DNA of 64,000 nt from CAYGDP01 sp964348665 (lineage in GTDB: Bacteria > Verrucomicrobiota > Verrucomicrobiia > Palsa-1439 > CAYGDP01). This document shows, piece after piece, positions 34,510 through 43,769 of this stretch. The notes beneath the pieces are model-generated. The model searched no databases, was not told where the DNA came from, and was given only the letters and a program-made list of their open reading frames with translations. The stretch is taken from positions 186,001 through 250,000 of the forward strand of contig CAYGDP010000001.1 in assembly GCA_964348665.1 (NCBI GenBank), given 5' to 3'. How positions within the stretch are numbered: position 1 is the first letter of the stretch; each line of letters opens with the position of its first letter. A program made the position numbers and the translations under genes.

Positions 34510-35261
34510 CAGAACTTCAGGTTTTTGAGCATCTCCGCCTGCATCAATTCCTGCGCGTTCTTGTATTTTGTCGCGCCAGCAGGCGGCTCGAAGAGAGCGG
34601 CGGCAGGCTTGTCGAGCTTGAGATTTTTAAACGTGGCAACGACACTGCCTTCTTTGGAGGAATACTGGCTTTTGACGGGAAAATTTTTCAGGTCCATTGC
34701 TTCCCATACCGTCGCTTCGATTTTTTCATTCTTCGTTGTGATGGTGACCAGCGACTTCACGCAAGGATGCCCATCCACGGTTTCCTTCCCCAACTCTTTT
34801 TTTTCAATCTTCGCGCTGGCGGCATCTGTTGGCGAGCCGCCCTGTAACGGCTCGGCACAATACGCATTCAAATTGGGAAACACCATATAGACAAGTTTTT
34901 GATCGGGTCGAACGATGGACACCGTGCGGTTGATTCCAAGTCCCGCGAGCAATTGTTTTTCCTCGTTGGATTGCTCCGGTGCGTCGCTGCCCCTGACTTT
35001 CGTTAAGTCCATTTCCGAGCGTACCTTGCCATCAAGCATTGCCATTTCCGTTTCGGTCGTCGCGGTGATCTTTCCGTTTTTGTCCCGCATTGTCATCACC
35101 GCCGTCGCCGAAAACGCGGTCGCCGATCCAAAAATCTTTGAAAGTTGCTCGGTCGGATCAGCGCCTTTGCCACCAAAAAACTGCGCGCTGGCTTCCGGGA
35201 CGAACCACGTCCAGGCGATTATCACGACTAATCCGGCGATATAGTTGATTTTGTTTTGCAT
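34509..35261 (-). CDS. Exported LolA-like/DUF4412-type protein
   Basis: The protein has 250 residues with a signal peptide (cut near EASAQ). The mature part alternates strands typical of outer-membrane lipoprotein carrier folds (FSATAVMTMRDKNGKITATTE, SEMDLTKV, VYMVFPNLNAYCAE, ATVWEAMDLKNFPV). Such proteins bind lipoproteins or lipids in the periplasm. It is translationally coupled to a GAF gene. The exact family is uncertain. Confidence 0.7.
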   Translation of the reverse strand: MQNKINYIAGLVVIIAWTWFVPEASAQFFGGKGADPTEQLSKIFGSATAFSATAVMTMRDKNGKITATTETEMAMLDGKVRSEMDLTKVRGSDAPEQSNEEKQLLAGLGINRTVSIVRPDQKLVYMVFPNLNAYCAEPLQGGSPTDAASAKIEKKELGKETVDGHPCVKSLVTITTKNEKIEATVWEAMDLKNFPVKSQYSSKEGSVVATFKNLKLDKPAAALFEPPAGATKYKNAQELMQAEMLKNLKF

Positions 35262-35458
35262 GAATCGTTCTCCTAGAAGGGATCTTTACCACGAAAGTCC
35301 TCGAGTAGAAAAGGCAAAATTGCGGAGTTTTAACGCAGGAATGCAAACGCGGGCTTGCTTTCCGAAAGAATTCGGCTATCTTCACGCCCCTTTGTTGGCG
35401 GCAGTCTCACCGTTGCGTGACGCCGCCTGACAGTGGACGAGTGAGTGGGTAATTTCCC

Positions 35459-37303
35459 ATGAACGACAAGATTCGAAATATTGGCATTATTGCGCACGTT
35501 GACCACGGCAAGACCACGCTGGTGGACAAACTCTTGCGCGACGGCGGGGTGTATCGCGCGAACCAAGTAATGGAAGAACGCGCGATGGATTCGATGGATT
35601 TGGAGCGCGAGAAAGGCATCACCATCAAGGCCAAAAATGCCTCGATCCATTGGCGCGATGTGACGATCAATATCGTGGACACACCGGGCCACGCGGATTT
35701 TGGAGGCGAGGTGGAGCGCGCGCTGAACATGGTGGACGGGGTGCTGTTGCTGGTGGACGCGGTGGATGGCCCGCAAGCGCAAACCCGGTTCGTTCTGCGG
35801 AAAGCATTGTTACAAGGTTTGCAGCCGATTGTGGTTATCAACAAGATTGACCGAGAGTTTGCCAATCCCCTCCGCGTTCACGATGCAGTGCTCGAGCTGT
35901 TGATGGAACTAAATGCTACCCCTGCCCAATTCGACGCGCCGTTCATCTACGCCAGCGCTCGCGATGGATTCGCCATCCGGAAGCTTGATGACCCGCGCAA
36001 CGGAATGACGCCCCTTTTCGAGACAATTCTCTCGCATATCCCGCCGCCGAAAGCCGACCCGGCTGGGTATTTTCAAATGCTGGTCAGCAATCTTGATTGG
36101 AGCGATTACGTGGGCCGGATCGCCATTGGCAAAATCACCGGCGGCAGCATCAAAGCGGGTGATTCCATTGTTCGGATTGCCAAGGACGGAAAACGCACGC
36201 GCGCGGCGGTCACGAAAGTTTTTGAGTTCAGCGGGATGCGATCGGCGGAGACGGCCATCGGCACGGCGGGCATTGCCGGCAATATCGTTGGGATATCGGG
36301 TTTTGAAGAGATCGCCATCGGCGAGACGCTTTGCGACAATGAAGAGCGTCCGGCGATACCGTTCACCGAGATTGATCCCCCGACGATTCAAATGATGCTT
36401 TGTGTCAATGACGGCCCGCTGGCGGGTCGTGACGGCAAATACGTTACCTCCAACCAAATCCGCGAACGGCTTTCGAAAGAAACGCGAACGAACATTTCCT
36501 TGAGCGTCGAGGAAACCGACAGCGGCACATCGTTTTTGGTCAGCGCTCGCGGCGACATGCAGATTGCAATTCTCGTCGAACAGATGCGGCGCGAAGGTTA
36601 TGAAGTTCTTGTCTCCCGACCCGAAGTAATTTTGAAACGGCAAGGCGATGTAACACTTGAACCCTTCGAGACGTTATGGGTCGAGCTGCCCAACGAATGT
36701 CTCGGTGACATGATGCAGAATCTTGCCGCCCGTAAAGCGCAGATTACCAACATGACCCATCACGGAGCCCACGTTGGAATCGAAGCTTCCATCCCCACTC
36801 GTGGTCTCATCGGTTTCGAGACCGAGTTGACCAATCGCACCAGTGGTCGCGCGGTGATGAGCCACATGTTCAAGGAATACGCGCCCTTTAGCGGCGAAAT
36901 CCTCACTCGAACCACCGGCACGCTTGTTTCCATGGAAAACGGAATTGCAACCGCGTGGCAGCTTGATAATTTGCAGGCGCGTGGCACGCTCTTCATCGGC
37001 CCGGGTGAGGAAGTCTATGAAGGAATGATCGTCGGGGAAAATCCGCGCAACGAAGATATCCCGGTCAATCCCGCCAAAAGCAAGCCGCTTAGCAACATGC
37101 GCGCCAGCGGCGCGGCCGACAAAGCCATCTCGCTCGAACCACCCAACCGGATGTCCATCGAACGCGCAATCGAATGGGTCGGTGTGGATGAATATGTCGA
37201 AGCGACACCCAAGAACTTGCGATTCCGCAAAAAAATCCTCAACGAGCACAAGCGCCGCCGCTCCGAGCAAAACCGCGCCGAGCGCGCCTTCGCCGCAACC
37301 TAG
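35459..37303 (+). CDS. typA: Ribosome-associated GTPase TypA/BipA
   Basis: The protein has 614 residues, standard length. Translational GTPase motifs: NIGIIAHVDHGKTTLVDKLL (G1), MDSMDLEREKGITIKAKN (G2), VDTPGHADFGGEVER (G3), VINKIDRE (G4). EF-G-like domains and the BipA-specific C-terminus follow. It acts in 50S assembly and stress adaptation. Confidence 0.97.
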   Translation: MNDKIRNIGIIAHVDHGKTTLVDKLLRDGGVYRANQVMEERAMDSMDLEREKGITIKAKNASIHWRDVTINIVDTPGHADFGGEVERALNMVDGVLLLVDAVDGPQAQTRFVLRKALLQGLQPIVVINKIDREFANPLRVHDAVLELLMELNATPAQFDAPFIYASARDGFAIRKLDDPRNGMTPLFETILSHIPPPKADPAGYFQMLVSNLDWSDYVGRIAIGKITGGSIKAGDSIVRIAKDGKRTRAAVTKVFEFSGMRSAETAIGTAGIAGNIVGISGFEEIAIGETLCDNEERPAIPFTEIDPPTIQMMLCVNDGPLAGRDGKYVTSNQIRERLSKETRTNISLSVEETDSGTSFLVSARGDMQIAILVEQMRREGYEVLVSRPEVILKRQGDVTLEPFETLWVELPNECLGDMMQNLAARKAQITNMTHHGAHVGIEASIPTRGLIGFETELTNRTSGRAVMSHMFKEYAPFSGEILTRTTGTLVSMENGIATAWQLDNLQARGTLFIGPGEEVYEGMIVGENPRNEDIPVNPAKSKPLSNMRASGAADKAISLEPPNRMSIERAIEWVGVDEYVEATPKNLRFRKKILNEHKRRRSEQNRAERAFAAT

Positions 37304-37408
37304 CACCGCCGGACGAGCTTCTGGCAAGCTGGGGCAATCGACGGATCAAGAGTCGCTGTCTGATTCCTCTTGCGAGCCGTGCCCAGTGCGGCTAGATTGG
37401 GTCGCGCG

Positions 37409-37798
37409 ATGGAGACCAGACAATTTCAAAAACATTTCACACTCGACGAAGCAAGGGCGTTGCTGCCCCGGCTGCGGGTGTTGTTTCGCCAACTACATTC
37501 GGCGAGGGACCGCGTGCAGGAATTGGATCGTGAGTTGGGTTGGCTGGCGCACCGGGAATGTGTTGATCTGGGCGGCGAGAAAGTGACCCAGTTGATAGGG
37601 GCAATGGGCGAGATCAACATGGCGCTCCAAAGCATTCTGCATCTCGAGGTGCAAGTGAAGGATTTTGACCGCGGTTTGATTGATTTCCCGGCAATTCGAG
37701 AAGGCCGCGAAGTGTTGCTGTGCTGGGAGTTGAAGGAGCGGGACATCGAGTATTGGCATGACTTGGAAACTGGCTACACGGGACGCGAACCCTTGTGA
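37409..37798 (+). CDS. DUF2203 family protein
   Basis: The protein has 129 residues from ATG 37409. FTLDEARALLPRLRVLF at the N-terminus and DFPAIREGREVLLCWELKERDIEYWHDL at the C-terminus are the DUF2203 signature. Helical; function unknown. It ends 7 bp before aroQ. Confidence 0.88.
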   Translation: METRQFQKHFTLDEARALLPRLRVLFRQLHSARDRVQELDRELGWLAHRECVDLGGEKVTQLIGAMGEINMALQSILHLEVQVKDFDRGLIDFPAIREGREVLLCWELKERDIEYWHDLETGYTGREPL

Positions 37799-37805
37799 AT
37801 GAGCA

Positions 37806-38255
37806 ATGAAGAAAACTGCGCAGAAAAAAATCCTCGTCGTCAACGGCCCGAATCTCAACTTGCTGGGCACCCGACAACCGGACGTGTATGGACGAGTGAC
37901 CTTGTCCGATATCAAACGGCAGATGCAGGCACGGGCGAAAACCCTCGGGGTGACGCTTGCATTTTATCAATCGAACCATGAAGGGGCGATCGTCGATAAG
38001 ATTGGCGCGGCTCGCGGGAATTATTCCGCCATCGTGATCAATCCCGCCGCCTACACCCATACGTCGGTCGCCATTCGAGACGCTGTGGCGGCGTCGGGTG
38101 TGCCGACCGTGGAAATTCATCTCTCGAATATCCACGCACGGGAATCATTTCGGCACACATCCCTCCTGGCGCCGGTCTGTGTTGGACAAATTTGCGGATT
38201 TGGGGCGCAAAGCTACCTGTTGGGGCTGGACGCCGCGGCGGCGATTGGGGGCTAA
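37806..38255 (+). CDS. aroQ: Type II 3-dehydroquinate dehydratase
   Basis: The protein has 149 residues. Shikimate pathway: 3-dehydroquinate to 3-dehydroshikimate. Seen: VVNGPNLNLLGTRQPDVYG with the lid Arg and catalytic Tyr, QSNHEGAIVDKI, INPAAYTHTSVAIRDA and EIHLSNIHARESFRHTS. Confidence 0.97.
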   Translation: MKKTAQKKILVVNGPNLNLLGTRQPDVYGRVTLSDIKRQMQARAKTLGVTLAFYQSNHEGAIVDKIGAARGNYSAIVINPAAYTHTSVAIRDAVAASGVPTVEIHLSNIHARESFRHTSLLAPVCVGQICGFGAQSYLLGLDAAAAIGG

Positions 38256-38326
38256 TTTTTTAGTTGCATAACAGTCTGCCCTGCCGTATTTTCCGCGCTC
38301 CCGAAACACGAAAGGAAAGAACGACT

Positions 38327-38695
38327 ATGGCAGAAGAAAAAGACAAGAAAGAGAAGAAAGAAACCGCGGCCGCCCCGGCCGCCGCCCCTGCGGCTGCGCA
38401 GCAGGCGCAACAAGCCCAACAGGCGCTAAACTTGAAGGTGGACGGCGCTAAAGTCACCTACGCCAACATGGCGCGCGCGATGGGCACGCCGGACGAGGTC
38501 ATCTTGGACCTCGGGCTGAACCCCAACCCGTATAATCCAGCGCCCAGCGAAGACATTCATGTGGATCATCGCATTGTGATGAACTACCTGACAACGAAAC
38601 GCTTGCTGGTCGTGCTCAACGAGATCATCCGCCGGCATGAGTCCAACTTCGGCGTGATCGAGTTGGATATCAACCGCCGCATCCAACGTCGCTAA
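38327..38695 (+). CDS. DUF3467 family protein
   Basis: The protein has 122 residues from ATG 38327. A charged, Ala/Gln-rich N-terminus (~1-35) leads into VTYANMARAMGTPDEVILDLGLNPNP, the DUF3467 signature. Function unknown. A strong hairpin follows at 38727. Confidence 0.85.
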   Translation: MAEEKDKKEKKETAAAPAAAPAAAQQAQQAQQALNLKVDGAKVTYANMARAMGTPDEVILDLGLNPNPYNPAPSEDIHVDHRIVMNYLTTKRLLVVLNEIIRRHESNFGVIELDINRRIQRR

Positions 38696-38726
38696 ACGTT
38701 GGTTGACGCCTTCCCAAGGGATTGAA

Positions 38727-38754
38727 ACCGCCCTTGCCTAATGGCAAGGGCGGT
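38727..38754 (+). terminator. 12-bp perfect stem-loop between DUF3467 and the export module
   Basis: ACCGCCCTTGCC and GGCAAGGGCGGT pair perfectly around a TAAT loop, 31 bp after the DUF3467 stop and 17 bp before the next start. The following T-run is weak (GCTAATTTA). It separates two operons; a role as a leader structure for the 38772 gene is possible. Confidence 0.7.
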
Positions 38755-38771
38755 GCTAATTTACCGCGCTC

Positions 38772-40730
38772 ATGGCCAATGAGACGGACATCCAGGTCCA
38801 GCAGAAAGCGGCTGAAATCCGCCGCCTGTTGGAAGAAATCGCTTTTCTAAGCAAAAGCGAGTTGCCGACCCTTGAATATTTCCGGCGGTTCCTCGAACTG
38901 ACCTCCCGCGCGCTCGACGCGCCCGGCGGCTGCGTCTGGCTCAAGACCGGCCAGGGATACCAGCGGCTCTGCGCCATCAAGTTTCAGGATACCGAATTTG
39001 ACACCAATGAGTCGCAACGACAGAGCATTCTCAAGGTCCTCAACGACGCCGGCGACAACCGTCGCCCGGTCGTCCTGACCGGGTTTGACCCGAACGCGCA
39101 GGTGGATGAGAATGCGCCCGTGCTCAATCGCACGCGGTTCCCGTACTTTTTCATGCCCATTTTGCTCAATAACCAAGCGGTGGCCGTCCTGCACGTTTGG
39201 CTCGCGCCAGAAACCGACCCAAAACTTTTCCGCGACTTCATCACCTTCCTCCAAACCGTCTCCAATCAGGCGGAAATCTATCTTCGCGCACGCCGCCTGG
39301 AATCGCTGACCGCCGAAAGCCAAAAACTAAGCCAATTGGTCACTCTCCTCGGTGAAATGGCCGGGCAAGTGGAACCAGAAAAGCTCGCCCTTTCCATCGC
39401 CAATTATGGCCGCGAAGTGATCGGAGCCGACCGCGTCTGCGTCGCCGTCAAGCGTCGATTCAAGACCCGCGTTCTCGCCGTCAGCGGCGTGGAGACTGTG
39501 GATAAGAAAAGCGCCATGGTGAAGAGCGTCGTTGTGCTTGCGAATCGCGCGATCACATCGGACGAACCCCGACTGCTGACCAAAGGCGACGAAAACGCGC
39601 AAGACGAGGAAATCAACGAATACTTTACCCGCGGCAATATGCGCGCTGCGTACCTGTTGCCGCTCCGCACGCGCGAAGGCAAAACCATGGGAGCCCTCAT
39701 CGCCGAGTGCGCCAAACCGGAAATGCTCGGCGAATCCGCTCGGAAACTTGCCCAGTCTGTTGCCAAACCGGCGGGAGCCAGTCTTGGCATGGCGGAAGAC
39801 GAGCGCAGCGTGCCGTTCCTGCCGACCCTTCGGAAACTGCAACACGCCAAAGAATGGGCGATGGGCAGTAAAAAACGACGCGTTCAGGTCGCGATCGCAA
39901 TCCCCATCGCGCTCATTGTGATTTTTGCTCTTTTTCCGTGGTATTTTGATGTGGCGGGCGATTGCACGCTGGTCACCGCCAATCGCGGCGTCGCCATCAG
40001 CGAAGTTTCCGGCCGCATCGTTGCTGTCCCGATTCGCGAGGGCGCATCCGTCACCAAAGGTCAGGTGCTTGCCGAGTTGGATGCCACGGAACTGCAGCGC
40101 AAACTCGCCGTTGCCAAGTTTGAATACGACCGATACACCGCCGCCGCCGATAAATATCGCACCAGCAAAGTCCCGCAGGAACAGGCGGCGCGCGCCGAGG
40201 CGGAAATACAAGCCCGGGGCGCCATGGCCCAAGTGCAATTGCTCGAACAACAAATCGAGCAAACCAAGATTCGAAGCCCGATTGATGGCATTGTGATGAC
40301 CAAGGAATTGCAGACCCGGATCGGCGCGACGATTGAGCGTGGCGGCGAATTCGTCGAGGTAGGCGATCCTACCCGTTGGCAGGCGCTCGTGCAAATCCGC
40401 GAGAATGATGTGGCGCCTCTCGACCGCCGATTGCGCCGTGGCGAGCAGTGCGAAGTGGAAGTGCTCACCCGGGGATGGACCAAACAGGTGCTCCATGGCA
40501 GTTTGCGAAGCATCACGGATATTACTCAACTTTCCTACCCGCCGCCCAACAGCCAGGGCGGCGTGAACGTGTTCATCGCCACGGTGGACCTGAATCTGAC
40601 TCCGGACGAGATCAAGGTCATTCGTTCCGGATTCAGTGGCCGGGCGGAAATCGGCGTCGGCTGGAGCACCGCCGGGATCTTGATGACGCGCCGGTTCATT
40701 GATTACGTGCGCGTCAATTGGCTTCTCTAA
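38772..40730 (+). CDS. GAF-domain/HlyD-type membrane fusion protein
   Basis: The protein has 652 residues. Cytoplasmic N-terminal half with one or two GAF-like domains (~40-170 RALDAPGGCVWLKTG; ~210-345 EVIGADRVCVAVKRR), a single membrane helix ~370-393 (AIAIPIALIVIFALFPWYF), then a periplasmic HlyD-like adaptor: lipoyl/biotinyl half-motif (GRIVAVPIREGASVTKGQVLAEL), an alpha-hairpin ~450-500 and the second lipoyl half IRSPIDGIVMTKEL, ending in a beta-barrel. GAF sensors fused to a membrane fusion protein are unusual. It is the first gene of the four-gene export module. Confidence 0.85.
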   Translation: MANETDIQVQQKAAEIRRLLEEIAFLSKSELPTLEYFRRFLELTSRALDAPGGCVWLKTGQGYQRLCAIKFQDTEFDTNESQRQSILKVLNDAGDNRRPVVLTGFDPNAQVDENAPVLNRTRFPYFFMPILLNNQAVAVLHVWLAPETDPKLFRDFITFLQTVSNQAEIYLRARRLESLTAESQKLSQLVTLLGEMAGQVEPEKLALSIANYGREVIGADRVCVAVKRRFKTRVLAVSGVETVDKKSAMVKSVVVLANRAITSDEPRLLTKGDENAQDEEINEYFTRGNMRAAYLLPLRTREGKTMGALIAECAKPEMLGESARKLAQSVAKPAGASLGMAEDERSVPFLPTLRKLQHAKEWAMGSKKRRVQVAIAIPIALIVIFALFPWYFDVAGDCTLVTANRGVAISEVSGRIVAVPIREGASVTKGQVLAELDATELQRKLAVAKFEYDRYTAAADKYRTSKVPQEQAARAEAEIQARGAMAQVQLLEQQIEQTKIRSPIDGIVMTKELQTRIGATIERGGEFVEVGDPTRWQALVQIRENDVAPLDRRLRRGEQCEVEVLTRGWTKQVLHGSLRSITDITQLSYPPPNSQGGVNVFIATVDLNLTPDEIKVIRSGFSGRAEIGVGWSTAGILMTRRFIDYVRVNWLL

Positions 40731-40750
40731 CCTCACGACGGGAGATTGTT

Positions 40751-41512
40751 ATGAATTTACCAAAACTAATTATCGTCCTCGCGCTCGCGATGATCGTCGT
40801 TGCAGCCGACGCCGCCGAGCCATTGAAGACGAACGGCGTGGTGGAGCCGTTCCGCCGAATCAAAATTGGCGCTCGCGCCAGCGGAATCATCGAGAGCATC
40901 CCCGAAAACGTCAAAGAGGGAGCGGTGGTCAAGGAAAACGATGTTTTGGCGCGTCTGGATGATTACTATAACCAGTGCGAAGTCGAGCGCCAGGATCAGC
41001 TCGAAAAATATTACCGGATCCAGGCGGAACGGACAAAAACGCTGGTGGATCAAAAAGCCGAGTCCCAAAGCAAACTGGATGAAGCGCTGGCCTATGCCGG
41101 CTCGGTGGTTGCCACGCTCAAACGCGAGCAGAAATTGCTTTCCAATATGACCCTGCACGTTCCCAAACCGGGCGGTATCATTACCCGCCAATTCAAACAC
41201 GTCGGCGAATCGGTGCAGGAGCGGGAGGATATGTTTGAAATCATCAACGTGGATACTGTGTATTTCTTTGGATACTTCGACGCGAAACATTACGGGCGAA
41301 TCCAGAAGGACATGCCGGCCACCGTCGTGCTGGATTTGAACCGGGACTTGAAGTTCGAGGGAAAAGTTTATTTTGTGGATCCCGAAGTGGACACCGGCAG
41401 CGGCCAGTTTCGAGTTCGCGTGGAATTGGAAAATCGTGATCGGCGCATCACAGCAGGTTTAAAGGGCACCGTCACAATCGCGGAGGGCAACAATGCCGCA
41501 GCCGCTCGGTAA
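40751..41512 (+). CDS. HlyD/AcrA-type periplasmic adaptor protein
   Basis: The protein has 253 residues from ATG 40751 with GGGAG upstream. Signal peptide ~1-21 (cut near ADA). Lipoyl half-motif GIIESIPENVKEGAVVKENDVLARL, a short alpha-hairpin (QAERTKTLVDQKAESQSKLD) and a beta-barrel with GYFDAKHYGRIQKDMPATVVL. It is shorter than RND adaptors. The 3' end overlaps the M50 start by 20 bp. Confidence 0.9.
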   Translation: MNLPKLIIVLALAMIVVAADAAEPLKTNGVVEPFRRIKIGARASGIIESIPENVKEGAVVKENDVLARLDDYYNQCEVERQDQLEKYYRIQAERTKTLVDQKAESQSKLDEALAYAGSVVATLKREQKLLSNMTLHVPKPGGIITRQFKHVGESVQEREDMFEIINVDTVYFFGYFDAKHYGRIQKDMPATVVLDLNRDLKFEGKVYFVDPEVDTGSGQFRVRVELENRDRRITAGLKGTVTIAEGNNAAAAR

Positions 41513-43769
41513 AGGCCCGGAAACAAAACTGCCGCTGCCACGATTACGGCCGGATTTGATCGCCAGCGAGCAGAAGCAGGAGGGACGCACGTTCTTCGTG
41601 CTCAAAGATCCCATCTCCCTGCAATACCTTCGCCTGGCGCGTCACGAGCATTTCATCGTCCGTTGTCTCGACGGCAAACGCAATCTGGACGATGTCGCCA
41701 AGCTTCTCCAGGAAAACTTCGCAGAAGCCGAGTTTGACGCCGACCGCGCGCCGCAGGAAGTCCTGCAATTCCTGCAGCAATTGAGCGATAAAAACTTTTT
41801 ATTATTGCCGGCCGAGTCCGCCGTCGAGACAGTCTTGCAACGCAAACGGGATAAATGGAAGTTGGCGGTGCAAAAGTTTCGTCGCAACCTCTTTTTCTTT
41901 CGGATTCCGGTGTTTGACCCCGACAAATTGTTCGCCCGCATGCATCCGCCCCTGCGCTGGATTTGGACCAAGTGGTTCATGGCCTTTTCCGCCCTGCTGT
42001 TTCTATCGGCCGTGGTGCTGGTGGTATCCGATTTCGACCGGTTGGCCTACGAATCGTCCCAGTTCGACTTTTTTAACCTCTATAATATGTACTGGTTCTG
42101 GGTGGCGTTCATTGGCGTGAAAATCATCCACGAATTCGGCCACGGGTTGACCGTGAAAAATTACGGGGGCGAATGTCACGAGTTGGGATTTTTGTTCATT
42201 GTGTTCACCCCGGCTTTTTATTGCGACACCACCGACGCATGGATGATGCCTAAACGAGGCCACCGGATCCTGATCAGTTCGGCGGGGATCTATGTGGAGT
42301 TGATCATCGCAGCATTGGCGGCGTTCGTGTGGTATTTCACGGAACCGGGGTTATTGCATCAACTCACCGGGATTGTGATGTTCCTTTGCAGCTTTTCCAC
42401 CGTGGTCTTCAACGCCAATCCCTTGCTCAAGTTCGACGGGTATTACATGCTTTCGGATGCCATCGAGACACCCAACCTGCAACAAAAATCCTATGCCTAT
42501 GTGATGATGCTGCTCCGGCGCTGGCTGTTCGGGGAGCGTCCCGAAAGCGCCCAATTCTCCCAAACACCGCTCCCGCAGAAATACCGGGGATTCTTCGCAA
42601 CCTATTCCATCGTGAGCTATTTTTACCGCTGGTTCATTTTGTTCGGCATATTCCTGTTCCTTAGCGAATTGCTCGCCCCGTACGGCCTGGAACATCTCGC
42701 CAAACTCTTTGCGCTCTTCTCGGTGTTCGCCTCGATGATTTTCCCGGTCGCTATGAGCGCGTATTATTTCTTCCGCGCGCGCGCCACCAAACCCGACCCC
42801 GAACCGCTCACCCGCCCCATCACCGTGCTGGTCTTGCTTGCATTGGCATTCATTCTCTCCCTGTTCATCCCCATCCCGCGCAACATCACCCGCTCTTGCG
42901 TGCTCAAACCGCGCGAAGACGCCGAGGTGCGCGCTGTAGCCCCCGGATTCATCGAGGCCATCCACGTCAGCGACGGTCAGATTGTCCCCAAAGGATTTGA
43001 ATTGGCTCGCCTGCGGAATCGCGAGTTGGAAGCTGCCGAGGAACAACTGAAATGGGAACGGGAAGCCGTGGAAATCAAAATCAACGCCGCCCAAGCCGCT
43101 GCCGACGGTTTTCGGAAACGGCAATTCGAGGCCGAGCGCGATACCATTGCCGCCAGTCTCACAAAAATTCGGTTCGACCTCTCCACTCTCACGTTACTCG
43201 CGCCGACCGACGGCGTCGTTGTCGGGTTTCGCCTGAACGAAGCCAAGGGTCGTTGGCTCGAAGTCGGTCAATCCTTTTGTCAGGTCGCACCCGTGCAACC
43301 CTTTCGCGTCATCATCCCCCTCGATCAGCGCGAAGCAGGCATCGTCAACCGGGAATGGGAGGCGCGCGTAAAGAATTTGAATTCCAAATCGAAACCTGAC
43401 TTGAAACTTGAGTCGGAATCTAAAGTCGAAGTGGAGAAGGTTAAAGTCAATCTGCGGGTCTACGGACTCGCCACCGAAAAATTTCCCGGCGAAGTGAGCC
43501 GCCCCCCGCTCTCTCTCAAGCGGGTCGTCACCGAGCGCGGCCTTTCTGCCAGCAGCGGTGGCGATGTGCCGACCACGCAAGACCCGCAAAAAGGCGTCGA
43601 ACGCCCCAGTGAATCGCTGTATGAAGCGGAGCTGGAAATTCAGAATCCCGAGGGACGATTGCGCGCCGGCATGACCGGTCGCGCGAAACTCTATTGCGGC
43701 AAAACGACCGTTGCCGCGATCGTCGGAGAACATTTGCGGGCATTCATCAAGTTCGATTTGCAAATGTGA
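41493..43769 (+). CDS. PqqD-like / M50 metalloprotease / lipoyl adaptor membrane protein
   Basis: The protein has 758 residues. N-terminal PqqD-like winged helix (~45-105: RHEHFIVRCLDGKRNLDDVAKLL), then several membrane helices with the site-2-protease-type motif HEFGH (His214-His218) and the second motif NPLLKFDGYYM (~310). More helices follow to ~470, then a periplasmic HlyD-like domain (APGFIEAIHVSDGQIVPKG, TLLAPTDGVVVGFRL). M50 proteins of this build are associated with peptide export or activation. Both flanking gene pairs overlap it (41493 and 43766), so stoichiometric production is likely. Confidence 0.9.
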   Translation: MPQPLGKGPETKLPLPRLRPDLIASEQKQEGRTFFVLKDPISLQYLRLARHEHFIVRCLDGKRNLDDVAKLLQENFAEAEFDADRAPQEVLQFLQQLSDKNFLLLPAESAVETVLQRKRDKWKLAVQKFRRNLFFFRIPVFDPDKLFARMHPPLRWIWTKWFMAFSALLFLSAVVLVVSDFDRLAYESSQFDFFNLYNMYWFWVAFIGVKIIHEFGHGLTVKNYGGECHELGFLFIVFTPAFYCDTTDAWMMPKRGHRILISSAGIYVELIIAALAAFVWYFTEPGLLHQLTGIVMFLCSFSTVVFNANPLLKFDGYYMLSDAIETPNLQQKSYAYVMMLLRRWLFGERPESAQFSQTPLPQKYRGFFATYSIVSYFYRWFILFGIFLFLSELLAPYGLEHLAKLFALFSVFASMIFPVAMSAYYFFRARATKPDPEPLTRPITVLVLLALAFILSLFIPIPRNITRSCVLKPREDAEVRAVAPGFIEAIHVSDGQIVPKGFELARLRNRELEAAEEQLKWEREAVEIKINAAQAAADGFRKRQFEAERDTIAASLTKIRFDLSTLTLLAPTDGVVVGFRLNEAKGRWLEVGQSFCQVAPVQPFRVIIPLDQREAGIVNREWEARVKNLNSKSKPDLKLESESKVEVEKVKVNLRVYGLATEKFPGEVSRPPLSLKRVVTERGLSASSGGDVPTTQDPQKGVERPSESLYEAELEIQNPEGRLRAGMTGRAKLYCGKTTVAAIVGEHLRAFIKFDLQM

